Assembly (NCBI GenBank): GCA_025356505.1
Contig: JANXSV010000061.1
Coordinates: forward strand, 1 to 6,614
Direction: 5' to 3'
Length of the DNA stretch: 6,614 nucleotides
Source: Methylovirgula sp.
GTDB lineage: Bacteria; Pseudomonadota; Alphaproteobacteria; Rhizobiales; Beijerinckiaceae
Of the stretch, positions 1 to 6,005 are shown one piece after another. The notes beneath the pieces are model-generated. The model made no database searches, was not told the DNA's origin, and saw only the letters and a list, made by a program, of their open reading frames with translations. How positions within the stretch are numbered: the first letter of the stretch is position 1; the number at the start of each line of letters is the position of its first letter. The translations under genes and the position numbers were made by a program.

Positions 1-2784
1 AAGCGCCACATGAAGGCGATTTTGAAAGCCTGCATCAATTGCGAAGGCGCCGGAGATGATTGCTTCAATCCGGAGAAAAATCCGGCTCTGAAAAAGGAAA
101 TCAAACTCGCCCGCCGCTCTGATGTGCCGGACAATTATATCAAGCGCGTGATGCAGTTTGCCCGCCAGGGCTACACCGATATCGATTTTGATACTTATGA
201 TCTTGATTGGGACTCAGAGGCTTACCTAACAGTTTCGGGTCAGAACTCAAACAATTCCGTCTCGCTCAAGGATGATTTCCTGCGCGCAGTGGAGACAAAT
301 GGCGACTGGAACCTGATCCGCCGCACCGATGGCAAAGTTGCCAAAACGCTGAAGGCGAAAGACTTGTGGGAGCAGATCGGCTATGCCGCCTGGGCTTCCG
401 CTGATCCGGGTTTGCATTTCAACACCACCATGAACGATTGGCACACCTGCCCGGCGGCAGGGCCGATTCGCGCCTCCAATCCGTGCTCGGAATATATGTT
501 CTTGGACGATACCGCCTGTAACCTTGCCTCGCTTAACCTGCTGCAATTCAAGGCCGCCGACGGCAATATCGACATTGCATCTTATGAGCACGCGGTGCGG
601 CTGTGGACGCTGGTGCTCGAAATCTCTGTCACCATGGCGCAGTTCCCCTCGAAGGAAATTGCCAAATTGTCCTATGAATATCGCACTTTGGGACTCGGTT
701 TCGCCAACATCGGCGGCTTGTTGATGTCCACCGGCATCGGCTACGATTCCAATGAAGGCCGCGCCATTGGCGGAGCGCTCACCGCCATCATGACCGGTGT
801 TTGCTACGCCACTTCTGCCGAAATCGCTTCCGAACTTGGTGCTTTTGCCGGGTATAAAGCCAACGCGGCCAATATGTTGCGGGTTATCCGCAACCATCGC
901 CGCGCTGCATTTGGCGAAGCGCATGGCTATGAGGGCCTGTCCGTCTCGCCCGTGCCGCTCGATCACGCTTCCGTCAAGGATACGCGCCTCATCGCCCACG
1001 CGAAAGCTGCATGGGATCTGGCCCTGAACCTTGGTGAGAAGCACGGCTACCGCAACGCGCAAGTCTCTGTCATCGCGCCAACCGGCACGATCGGCCTGGT
1101 GATGGATTGTGACACCACCGGCATCGAGCCGGATTTTGCGCTGGTCAAGTTCAAGAAGCTTGCAGGCGGCGGATATTTCAAGATCATCAACCGCGCCGTG
1201 CCGGATGCCTTGCGGGCGCTCGGATATCGCGAGGCCGATCTTGCCGAAATCGAGGCCTTTGCCGTTGGCCATGCCTCGCTGAAGCAAGCACCGCACATCA
1301 ACCATGGCTCGCTGCGCGCCAAGGGCTTCACGCAGGACAAGCTGGACGCGCTGGAAAAAACCCTCGCGGGCGCTTTTGACATCAAATTTGCCTTGAACAA
1401 ATGGGCGCTTGGCCCCGAATTCATGGTCAATGAGCTGAAAGTGCCGCCTGCAAGCCTCGATGACCCTGGCTTCGAGCTGCTGCCGTTCCTCGGCTTCTCC
1501 AAGGCCGAAATCGAAGCGGCAAACATCCACGTCTGCGGCGCGATGACCCTCGAAGGCGCACCGCATTTGAATGTTGAGCATTATCATGTGTTCGATTGCG
1601 CCAATCCATGCGGCCGCACCGGCAAGCGCTATCTCTCGGTGGAGAGCCATATCCGGATGATGGCGGCGGCGCAGCCGTTCATTTCCGGAGCGATTTCCAA
1701 AACCATCAACATGCCAAACGAGGCCACCGTTGATGATTGCAAAAGCGCCTATATGCTCTCGTGGAAGCTGGCCCTCAAGGCCAATGCGCTCTACCGCGAT
1801 GGTTCGAAACTGTCTCAGCCGCTCAACAGCCAGTTGATCGAAGACGATGAGGACGATCAGGACGCTGAAACAACCGGCGTTGAAAAGTTCATCGCCGCGT
1901 CGCAGCCTGCCCGCGTGGCGCAGGTGGCCGAAAAGATCGTCGAGCGCATCGTCGAAAAGGTCGAGCGGATGCGGGAGCGCGAGAAGCTGCCGGATCGCCG
2001 CAAGGGCTATATCCAGAAGGCCACCGTCGGCGGCCACAAGGTTTATCTGCACACCGGCGAATATGTGGACGGCCGTATCGGCGAAATCTTTATTGACATG
2101 CACAAGGAAGGCGCTGCCTTCCGCTCGTTGATGAACAATTTCGCCATCGCCATCTCGCTTGGCCTGCAATATGGCGTGCCTCTGGAAGAATATGTGGAGG
2201 CCTTCACCTTCACCCGCTTTGAACCGGCGGGCTTCGTGCAGGGCAACGACGCGATCAAGAATGCCACGTCCATTCTCGATTACGTCTTCCGCGAACTGGC
2301 GATTTCCTATCTCGGCCGCATGGATCTTGCCCATGTGGACGCCTCCGAAATCGGCCATGATGTGCTGGGCAAAGGCGAAGAGCAGGGCCGCTCGCCGCCA
2401 CCCGGCAGCGCCATGGCGCAGGCCAATACACAGGCGCAGCGCGTTGTCTCCAAAGGGCTTTTGCGCGGACGTACCTCAAACCTGATGGCCGTCACCAGAG
2501 AAGAGGACATCAAGGGCACCATTCTCGCCTTTGCCGGAGCCACCGCGCTCAAAGCCGAGCCGATGAAGGTGGAGGAAGAGGGCGAGGAGTTGACGCTTGA
2601 AACGCTGGCTTGGTCGTCACCTGCAGGTGCAGCCAAGGATCGTCCCGTGGCCGAAAAGCGTGCCGAAGCGCGGATGAGAGGCTATGTCGGCGAGGCCTGC
2701 CCCGAGTGCAACAACTTCACCATGGTGCGCAACGGAACCTGCCTGAAATGCGACACTTGCGGCAGCACGACGGGGTGCAGCTGA
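1..2784 (+). CDS. nrdJ: Vitamin B12-dependent (class II) ribonucleotide reductase, 5'-truncated by window edge
   Basis: Cytoplasmic enzyme that reduces ribonucleotides to deoxyribonucleotides, using adenosylcobalamin to make an active-site thiyl radical. The frame is open from base 1, so the Met codon at base 10 is internal; 927 residues are present of roughly 1200-1270 usual in alphaproteobacteria, so about 300 N-terminal residues lie outside. Numbering from the first codon, the motif NPCSE carries C162, matching the radical cysteine of class I enzymes (E. coli NrdA C439, in SNLCLE). C173 in DTACNLAS matches E. coli C462. PTGTI at 360-364 is a substrate-loop motif, and a second barrel motif starts near P559. 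An acidic stretch (about 614-620) and a charged helical linker (about 641-670) precede a TSCPD-type domain (about 677-770). The tail has cysteines at 900, 903, 914, 917, 920 and 926, probably the redox shuttle. The partner of C173 in the active-site disulfide should be in the missing part. No frameshift is seen. Confidence 0.97.
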   Translation, partial: KRHMKAILKACINCEGAGDDCFNPEKNPALKKEIKLARRSDVPDNYIKRVMQFARQGYTDIDFDTYDLDWDSEAYLTVSGQNSNNSVSLKDDFLRAVETNGDWNLIRRTDGKVAKTLKAKDLWEQIGYAAWASADPGLHFNTTMNDWHTCPAAGPIRASNPCSEYMFLDDTACNLASLNLLQFKAADGNIDIASYEHAVRLWTLVLEISVTMAQFPSKEIAKLSYEYRTLGLGFANIGGLLMSTGIGYDSNEGRAIGGALTAIMTGVCYATSAEIASELGAFAGYKANAANMLRVIRNHRRAAFGEAHGYEGLSVSPVPLDHASVKDTRLIAHAKAAWDLALNLGEKHGYRNAQVSVIAPTGTIGLVMDCDTTGIEPDFALVKFKKLAGGGYFKIINRAVPDALRALGYREADLAEIEAFAVGHASLKQAPHINHGSLRAKGFTQDKLDALEKTLAGAFDIKFALNKWALGPEFMVNELKVPPASLDDPGFELLPFLGFSKAEIEAANIHVCGAMTLEGAPHLNVEHYHVFDCANPCGRTGKRYLSVESHIRMMAAAQPFISGAISKTINMPNEATVDDCKSAYMLSWKLALKANALYRDGSKLSQPLNSQLIEDDEDDQDAETTGVEKFIAASQPARVAQVAEKIVERIVEKVERMREREKLPDRRKGYIQKATVGGHKVYLHTGEYVDGRIGEIFIDMHKEGAAFRSLMNNFAIAISLGLQYGVPLEEYVEAFTFTRFEPAGFVQGNDAIKNATSILDYVFRELAISYLGRMDLAHVDASEIGHDVLGKGEEQGRSPPPGSAMAQANTQAQRVVSKGLLRGRTSNLMAVTREEDIKGTILAFAGATALKAEPMKVEEEGEELTLETLAWSSPAGAAKDRPVAEKRAEARMRGYVGEACPECNNFTMVRNGTCLKCDTCGSTTGCS

Positions 2785-2798
2785 GCATTTGCTTCGTG

Positions 2799-2821
2799 AT
2801 GGCCGGATTAAGCCCGGCCAT
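2799..2821 (+). terminator. Hairpin after nrdJ, probable weak terminator or dispersed palindromic repeat
   Basis: A perfect 8-bp stem, ATGGCCGG (2799-2806) and CCGGCCAT (2814-2821), closes a 7-base loop 14 bases after the nrdJ stop codon. Two G-T wobble pairs can extend it outward. It is followed by a short, interrupted T-rich stretch (TTGCATTTAT), so it is a weak intrinsic terminator at best. The palindrome resembles the ATGGCCGGG...CCCGGCCAT elements recalled as scattered between genes in many Hyphomicrobiales genomes, so this may be a degenerate copy that also ends transcription. The stem is seen directly; the repeat family is from memory. Confidence 0.55.
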
Positions 2822-2868
2822 TGCATTTATCCTAGGCGAACAGATCCGTTGATTCCACATCGCCTGAG

Positions 2869-2896
2869 TCGGACTGGCGGCTTAAATCCGCCCCGA
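2869..2896. other. Bulged stem-loop in the nrdJ-NDUFA12 spacer
   Basis: GGCGG (2876-2880) pairs with CCGCC (2888-2892) around the 7-base loop CTTAAAT. Outside it, TCGG (2869-2872) pairs with CCGA (2893-2896), leaving a 3-base bulge (ACT) on the 5' side. The inner hairpin looks like a tRNA anticodon arm reading TAA (Leu), but no D arm, T arm or acceptor stem fits around it. The rest of the 264-base spacer (2785-3048) holds no believable reading frame. Function unknown; it could be part of the nrdJ 3' end or mere background pairing in GC-rich DNA. Confidence 0.3.
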
Positions 2897-2990
2897 TCCA
2901 ACCGACCTTTCGTGACAAACCCGGTTCCGCGTGGCCGAGGTGAGATGGCGGGTGCGGCCTCGCGCCTCCGCCTCGCTTCCCAGTTCGCAC

Positions 2991-3019
2991 TTGCAAAATC
3001 AGCCCTGTTTCGCCATAGT
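2991..3019 (+). promoter_or_regulatory. Candidate sigma-70-type promoter for the NDUFA12-family gene
   Basis: A -35-like TTGCAA (2991-2996) and a -10-like CATAGT (3014-3019) are separated by 17 bases. Each matches the consensus at 4 of 6 positions. The expected start of transcription, near 3026, would leave a leader of about 23 bases containing the AGGA ribosome site at 3036-3039. Placement after the nrdJ hairpin and before the next gene supports it. Alphaproteobacterial promoters are loosely conserved, so this remains a guess from spacing and position. Confidence 0.35.
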
Positions 3020-3060
3020 CGGGCAACGATTTTGTAGGATTTTGAGTGATGAAACAGGGC
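3002..3060. repeat. Perfect 10-bp inverted repeat flanking the start of the NDUFA12-family gene
   Basis: GCCCTGTTTC (3002-3011) recurs as its exact reverse complement GAAACAGGGC (3051-3060), with 39 bases between them. The left arm sits between the candidate -35 and -10 boxes; the right arm covers the last base of the ATG and codons 2-4. The ribosome site and the start codon therefore lie in or at the edge of the loop. It could be a pair of operator half-sites or an RNA fold, or chance. The repeat itself is certain; its role is not. Confidence 0.5.
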
Positions 3061-3459
3061 CTTTTACAATTTTTCACATGGTGGAACGGTGCAACGCTCA
3101 ACACACGGCTCTGGTCTTGGCGCAATGGCGAAGAGGTCGGCAAGGACGAGTTCGGCAACACCTATTTCCAGACCGCCGGCGGCAAGATTGATAAGGCTCT
3201 CGGTTTCCAGCGCCGCTGGGTGATCTATAATGGCGTCTCGGAAGCCTCGACGGTGCCGCCCGGCTGGAACGGCTGGCTGCATCACACAGTGGATGTGCCG
3301 CCTTCAAAAGAAGATTACCAAGCCAAAGAATGGCAGATGCCGCATCAGCCAAATATGACCGGCACAGCGCAAGCCTACCGTCCGGAAGGCTCCTTGGCGC
3401 GCTCCGGCATACACCAGCCAGTGAGTGCCGATTATCAGCCATGGACGCCAAGCACTTGA
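3049..3459 (+). CDS. NADH:ubiquinone oxidoreductase 17.2 kDa subunit homologue (NDUFA12 family)
   Basis: A 136-residue protein of the NDUFA12/N7BM family, a supernumerary subunit of respiratory complex I found in mitochondria and alphaproteobacteria and shown in the Paracoccus denitrificans enzyme. It is thought to sit on the peripheral arm and aid assembly or stability rather than catalysis. Family marks in order: tryptophan-rich start (TWWNG, 10-14), RLWSWRNGEEVG (20-31), DEFGNTY (33-39), RRWVIYNG (55-62), EAS (65-67), PPGWNGWLHH (70-79), then HQPNMTGTAQAYRPEGS and a closing YQPWTP. Length is usual for bacterial members. ATG at 3049 is chosen over the in-frame GTG at 3046; AGGA at 3036-3039 lies 9 bases upstream of the ATG. 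No signal peptide or membrane segment is seen. The nuo genes are not in the window; the gene stands in the DUF2155-aat neighbourhood, and its 3' end overlaps the next gene. Confidence 0.95.
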   Translation: MKQGLLQFFTWWNGATLNTRLWSWRNGEEVGKDEFGNTYFQTAGGKIDKALGFQRRWVIYNGVSEASTVPPGWNGWLHHTVDVPPSKEDYQAKEWQMPHQPNMTGTAQAYRPEGSLARSGIHQPVSADYQPWTPST

Positions 3460-3776
3460 AATTACACGCTTTTGTAATTGTCATCGCTGCGTTGTTTCAA
3501 GGCGCAGCGCCGGGCGTCGCTGCCACGCCCGATGAGTTTAAGGCGGCCTGCATGGCTGTGGGCGAGGTGCCCGAAGCCAGCTGCACTTGCCAGGCAGACC
3601 TGACCAAAGACCTCAAACCCGTGGAGTCGGACGCTGTTGTCGCGGGGATGAGCGGTAAAAGGCAGGACTATATCGCCGCCATCAACAAAATGAGCGCCGA
3701 CGAGGCCAAGACGTTTCGCGAAAAGATGGACGCCCTCAGCTTCAAGGCGCAATCCACCTGCAATGCGCCGAAGTAG
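3441..3776 (+). CDS. Small exported four-cysteine protein of unknown function
   Basis: A 111-residue protein. The ATG at 3441 is preferred because it gives a clear signal peptide: basic start (K4, K7), hydrophobic core (residues 8-23) and a VAA|T cleavage site after residue 28. The frame runs upstream to an ATG at 3330, but that part only shadows the NDUFA12 gene. The mature form (83 residues) is probably periplasmic, with cysteines 37, 48, 50 and 107, enough for two disulfides. Spacing C-x10-CxC, then a long charged helical middle and a last cysteine near the C terminus, is a pattern recalled from small alphaproteobacterial periplasmic proteins; no function is known to me. It overlaps the NDUFA12 stop by 19 bases in another frame and has only a weak ribosome site (GTGAGTG, 3421-3427), so translation may be coupled to the upstream gene. 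The family is not recognised by name. Confidence 0.8.
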   Translation: MDAKHLKLHAFVIVIAALFQGAAPGVAATPDEFKAACMAVGEVPEASCTCQADLTKDLKPVESDAVVAGMSGKRQDYIAAINKMSADEAKTFREKMDALSFKAQSTCNAPK

Positions 3777-3804
3777 GCTCCACGGCGCGCGGCTCGGGGC
3801 TTGG

Positions 3805-3850
3805 TTTTGCCATAAGTTTCAGCCATATATGTTTTGATAATTTCATTTTT
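3805..3850 (+). promoter_or_regulatory. AT-rich spacer with possible promoter for the DUF2155 gene
   Basis: The 98 bases between the small exported protein and the DUF2155 gene turn abruptly AT-rich here. A -10-like GATAAT lies at 3836-3841 (5 of 6 to consensus). A -35-like TTGCCA at 3807-3812 is too far away (23 bases) to pair with it well. The position is right for a promoter, but the elements are not convincing. No terminator-type hairpin with a T-run was found between the two genes, so read-through from the upstream pair is equally possible. Confidence 0.25.
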
Positions 3851-3874
3851 CATCGATGATTCTGCGGATCTGCA

Positions 3875-4573
3875 ATGTTAGTGCCAAACCGGAAATCCTG
3901 TATTGCCCTGACATTCGGCTTGGTGTGCTTTGCCACAAGCCCGGCCTTTGCAGATCGCATCAAAAATCCGCTCGCCCTGTTTGCCGGCCTCGACAAGATC
4001 ACGGGACGCATCATAACCTTCGAAGTCGCGATCGACGAAACGGTGCAGTTCGGCACTTTGCAAGTCACGCCAAAAATCTGTTACACCCGCCCGCCCACGG
4101 AAGCGCCGCAAACGGACGCCTTCGTCGATGTGACTGAACTGACCTCCACAAAAGAATACAACAAGCTGTTCTCAGGCTGGATGTTTGCGGCAAGCCCCGG
4201 TCTGCACGGTGTGGAACACGCGGTTTATGACGTCTGGCTCACCGATTGTAAGGGCGGCAAAACAGTCATCGCCAATCCGGTGGAGCAGGTCGCGGCGCCC
4301 GAGCCTTCGCCGCCGCCTCCAGCGCCAGGAACTGTACCCAGAAAGAAAACGCCTTCGCCCTTGCCGGTGCCGGGGACCAACGCGCCAGCCGATGCGAACG
4401 GTGGCAGTGCAGGTAATGGCATAGATGGCGCGCCGATAAATGTGGGACCGGCACCTGGCGCAAAGTCAGCCGCAGACCCGGTGCCTAAAAAGCCGAAAAA
4501 CACTCGTAAGATCGTTCCTGTTGATCCGCAGCCGGAGCTTGACCTGAACGGTCTTGCCCCTATCCCGAACTAG
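3875..4573 (+). CDS. DUF2155 family exported protein with long proline-rich tail
   Basis: A 232-residue protein of the DUF2155 family, which has no assigned function. An N-terminal signal peptide (R6, K7; hydrophobic 9-22) ends at AFA|D after residue 26. The domain covers about residues 28-126 with the family's conserved runs: GLDKITGRI (38-46), TVQFG (56-60), VTPKICYTRPPTEAP (64-78), SGWMFAASPGLH (100-111) and VYDVWLTDCK (117-126). C69 and C125 could form a disulfide in the periplasm. The last roughly 100 residues are Pro/Ala-rich, low in complexity and probably disordered; they could span or bind the cell wall, but that is a guess. The ATG at 3875 has only a weak CGGA site 7 bases upstream. 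Its 3' end overlaps the converging aat gene by 14 bases. DUF2155 beside the NDUFA12 gene and aat is a recurring alphaproteobacterial arrangement, from memory. Confidence 0.92.
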   Translation: MLVPNRKSCIALTFGLVCFATSPAFADRIKNPLALFAGLDKITGRIITFEVAIDETVQFGTLQVTPKICYTRPPTEAPQTDAFVDVTELTSTKEYNKLFSGWMFAASPGLHGVEHAVYDVWLTDCKGGKTVIANPVEQVAAPEPSPPPPAPGTVPRKKTPSPLPVPGTNAPADANGGSAGNGIDGAPINVGPAPGAKSAADPVPKKPKNTRKIVPVDPQPELDLNGLAPIPN

Positions 4574-5219
4574 AAATCGCGCGCATCGCATCTGGTCCCG
4601 AAAGATATTGCAACCGGTTAAAATCCGCTTCGCTTTCCAGCGCCCGCTGCAACCGCTCGATATAGTCTGACCGTTCGATCTCTATCGCGCCGAGTGAGGC
4701 TAGATGCGGCGTCACAAACTGCGTGTCCAGCAATTGGAACCCGCCCATCCGTAACCGCGCCACCAGATGCACAAGCGCGACCTTGGAGGCATCGCGGACG
4801 CGGTGAAACATGCTCTCGCCAAAAAAAGCGCTCCCTAAAGCAACGCCGTATAATCCGCCCGCCAACTTGCCCTCGCCATCGAAAACTTCCACGCTATGGG
4901 CAAAACCGCGCTCGTGCAGTTCGGTGTAAAGCCTTTTGATATCGGCGTTGATCCAGGTTTCATAGCGCGACGGCGTTTGCTCGGCGCAAGCATTTACGAT
5001 ATCGGCAAAACAACTGTTGATGCGCACACTAAAGCCTTCGCGCCGAACAAGTTTGGCTAAAGAATGCCCCACGATCAATCCATCAAGCGGAAAAATGCCG
5101 CGCTGAGTAGGGTCCAGCCAAAACAACTTCGTGTCATGGGCATGCTCCGCCATAGGAAACAGCCCTATGGAATAGGCGCGCAGCAGTAAGTCCGCCGTAA
5201 CATTCAGGTTGTCTGGCAA
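4560..5219 (-). CDS. aat: Leucyl/phenylalanyl-tRNA--protein transferase
   Basis: Cytoplasmic aminoacyltransferase (219 residues) that moves Leu or Phe from charged tRNA to proteins with N-terminal Arg or Lys, marking them for ClpS/ClpAP degradation (the bacterial N-end rule). Family signatures: AYSIGLFPM (15-23), W34 with RGIFP (40-44), ETWI with W89 (E. coli W111), LHERGFAHSVEVF (101-113), GGLYGVALG (121-129), FFGESMF with E135 (E. coli E156) and DTQF with Q167 (E. coli Q188); the catalytic pair is therefore kept. The residue after HSVEV is Phe where Trp is usual. The start is TTG: an in-frame TGA lies directly before it and no ATG or GTG lies close downstream. Length fits alphaproteobacterial members, which are shorter at the N terminus than the E. 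coli protein. It lies 43 bases beyond a strong terminator, so it may be weakly expressed or have its own promoter. Confidence 0.96.
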   Translation of the reverse strand: MPDNLNVTADLLLRAYSIGLFPMAEHAHDTKLFWLDPTQRGIFPLDGLIVGHSLAKLVRREGFSVRINSCFADIVNACAEQTPSRYETWINADIKRLYTELHERGFAHSVEVFDGEGKLAGGLYGVALGSAFFGESMFHRVRDASKVALVHLVARLRMGGFQLLDTQFVTPHLASLGAIEIERSDYIERLQRALESEADFNRLQYLSGPDAMRAISSSG

Positions 5220-5222
5220 TCA

Positions 5223-5228
5223 CCCTCC
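5223..5228 (-). promoter_or_regulatory. Shine-Dalgarno site deciding the TTG start of aat
   Basis: On the minus strand GGAGGG is followed by TGA and then the TTG start, a tight gap of 3-4 bases. The wider run GGAGGGTGAT resembles the anti-Shine-Dalgarno complement GGAGGTGAT with one extra G. The TGA is in frame with aat and rules out any earlier start. A strong site paired with a rare start codon and short spacing suggests modest translation. Confidence 0.75.
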
Positions 5229-5262
5229 GCCATCGAAAATGCGCGCGTTTCCGGCCCACAAT

Positions 5263-5296
5263 AAAAAAAGGCGAGGCACTTTTCAGTAGCCCCGCC
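5263..5296 (-). terminator. Rho-independent terminator after the Pro/Gly-rich exported protein gene
   Basis: On the minus strand, GGCGGGGC (5289-5296) pairs with GCCTCGCC (5270-5277) with one G-T pair. After a single T bulge (5288), ACT pairs with AGT around a GAAA tetraloop (5281-5284). Seven T residues follow at once (5263-5269). This is a textbook intrinsic terminator and lies 20 bases after the stop codon of the exported protein gene. It separates that gene, and any read-through from accC, from aat. Confidence 0.9.
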
Positions 5297-5316
5297 CCTT
5301 AAAAGCTTATCCGCTG

Positions 5317-5886
5317 CTATTGAGCCAAAAAGTCGCACCGCTTGCGGACGCCAGGAGTCGGGTCACCAAAATTGCGATTGTTGCAACCGACCGGTCCGTC
5401 TACGTCGCGGTAGGAATAGCGGCCACTGCGTCCAAAGCGCACCTGTGTGGAATAAGGCACTTCGCAAACGCCGTTTTCATTGGCGCATCGGACCCAGCTG
5501 CCACCGCCATATGTTGGCCTCGTGTCGTAAACCACCGGAGGCTCAACATAAACAGGAGCAGGAGGCTGAATATAGATCAAAGGACCACCGCCGCCGCCGT
5601 AACCATGACGCCGCCGCCAGTCTTCATCGTGCCCGCGATGATCATAACCGCCATCCACCTGCTGAGGCTGACGGCGATATTGCGGCAAAGGTTGCGGATC
5701 CGAAGGGCGAACACGGCCGGGTCGGCCCTGATATTGATCGGGTGCCTGTGGCCGCTGCGCGCAATCTACACCCTTGACGCCGTCATTGTTACAATTCTGC
5801 GCCTGAGCGGCAAGAATCGACGCTGGCGCCAAGCCAGAAGCCCAAAGTGTTCCCAATATAGCTGCGGTAATAATCGACTTTTTCAT
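5317..5886 (-). CDS. Exported Pro/Gly-rich protein with C-terminal four-cysteine module, function unknown
   Basis: A 189-residue protein. The ATG at 5886 is chosen because GGAGGA sits 6 bases upstream and the product starts with a signal peptide (KK at 2-3, hydrophobic 5-20, cleavage near AQA|Q after residue 29). Longer forms from 5904 or 5913 would place the ribosome site inside the gene. Mature protein in order: C32 and C42 in a short Asn-rich loop; a Gln/Pro/Arg-rich stretch (43-76); a charged, His-containing part (81-95); a glycine run (97-101); an aromatic/proline stretch (104-120) like those of surface-linked alphaproteobacterial proteins; and a compact module (131-184) with W131, C134, C141, C168, N169-N170, FGDP (173-176) and C184. 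The module's pattern, CA-E-G-C...GRY...CNN..FGDP.PG...C, is recalled from secreted bacterial proteins, including some with carbohydrate-active domains; no name or function is claimed. It has its own terminator. Confidence 0.87.
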   Translation of the reverse strand: MKKSIITAAILGTLWASGLAPASILAAQAQNCNNDGVKGVDCAQRPQAPDQYQGRPGRVRPSDPQPLPQYRRQPQQVDGGYDHRGHDEDWRRRHGYGGGGGPLIYIQPPAPVYVEPPVVYDTRPTYGGGSWVRCANENGVCEVPYSTQVRFGRSGRYSYRDVDGPVGCNNRNFGDPTPGVRKRCDFLAQ

Positions 5887-5892
5887 AAAAAA

Positions 5893-5898
5893 TCCTCC
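5893..5898 (-). promoter_or_regulatory. Strong Shine-Dalgarno site of the Pro/Gly-rich exported protein gene
   Basis: GGAGGA on the minus strand, within the longer run GGTGGAGGA, is separated from the ATG at 5886 by six T residues. This fixes the start codon and suggests high translation. Confidence 0.85.
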
Positions 5899-5980
5899 AC
5901 CCATAACAATCAAACGCGAACCGGCTAAAAAAGTTCCGCAAAACCGCTTGGTAAACTAAGTCTTAACAGGCCTCACCTGA

Positions 5981-6005
5981 TCGCCACATGAACACAATAT
6001 GGCGA
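5981..6005. promoter_or_regulatory. 25-bp dyad between accC and the Pro/Gly-rich exported protein gene
   Basis: TCGCCA (5981-5986) and TGGCGA (6000-6005) form a perfect 6-bp inverted repeat; after one mismatch, AT (5988-5989) pairs with AT (5997-5998). No T-run follows on either strand, so it is a poor intrinsic terminator, and an operator for the exported protein gene, whose start is about 95 bases downstream on the minus strand, is possible. A second, weaker hairpin (CGCAT 6022-6026, ATGCG 6033-6037) lies just after the accC stop. I could not find a clear -35/-10 pair in the 154-base spacer 5887-6040. Confidence 0.35.

Noticed and set aside
247..2358. 703-residue open frame on the minus strand opposite nrdJ
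   Set aside because: It lies fully antisense to a highly conserved gene, shows no recognisable domain, and is the kind of shadow frame expected from GC-biased third codon positions.
2869..2896. Possible tRNA-Leu(TAA), from the 5-bp stem with CTTAAAT loop
   Set aside because: No D arm (GGTAGAC-like), T arm (GGTTCGAATCC-like) or 7-bp acceptor stem can be placed around it on either strand.
2832..3161. 109-residue minus-strand frame across the nrdJ-NDUFA12 spacer
   Set aside because: It starts inside the NDUFA12-family gene on the other strand, and has no ribosome site or known motif; its C-terminal part is not recognisable as a gene remnant.
3330..3440. N-terminal extension of the small exported protein from an ATG at 3330
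   Set aside because: The extra 37 residues only re-read the NDUFA12 gene in another frame and would bury the signal peptide.
5887..5913. Upstream starts (ATG 5904, TTG 5913) for the Pro/Gly-rich exported protein
   Set aside because: The strong GGAGGA site would then lie within the coding region; the ATG at 5886 has ideal spacing and a clean signal peptide.
5320..5928. 202-residue plus-strand frame opposite the Pro/Gly-rich exported protein
   Set aside because: It has no ribosome site or domain and is antisense to a gene with signal peptide, strong ribosome site and terminator.
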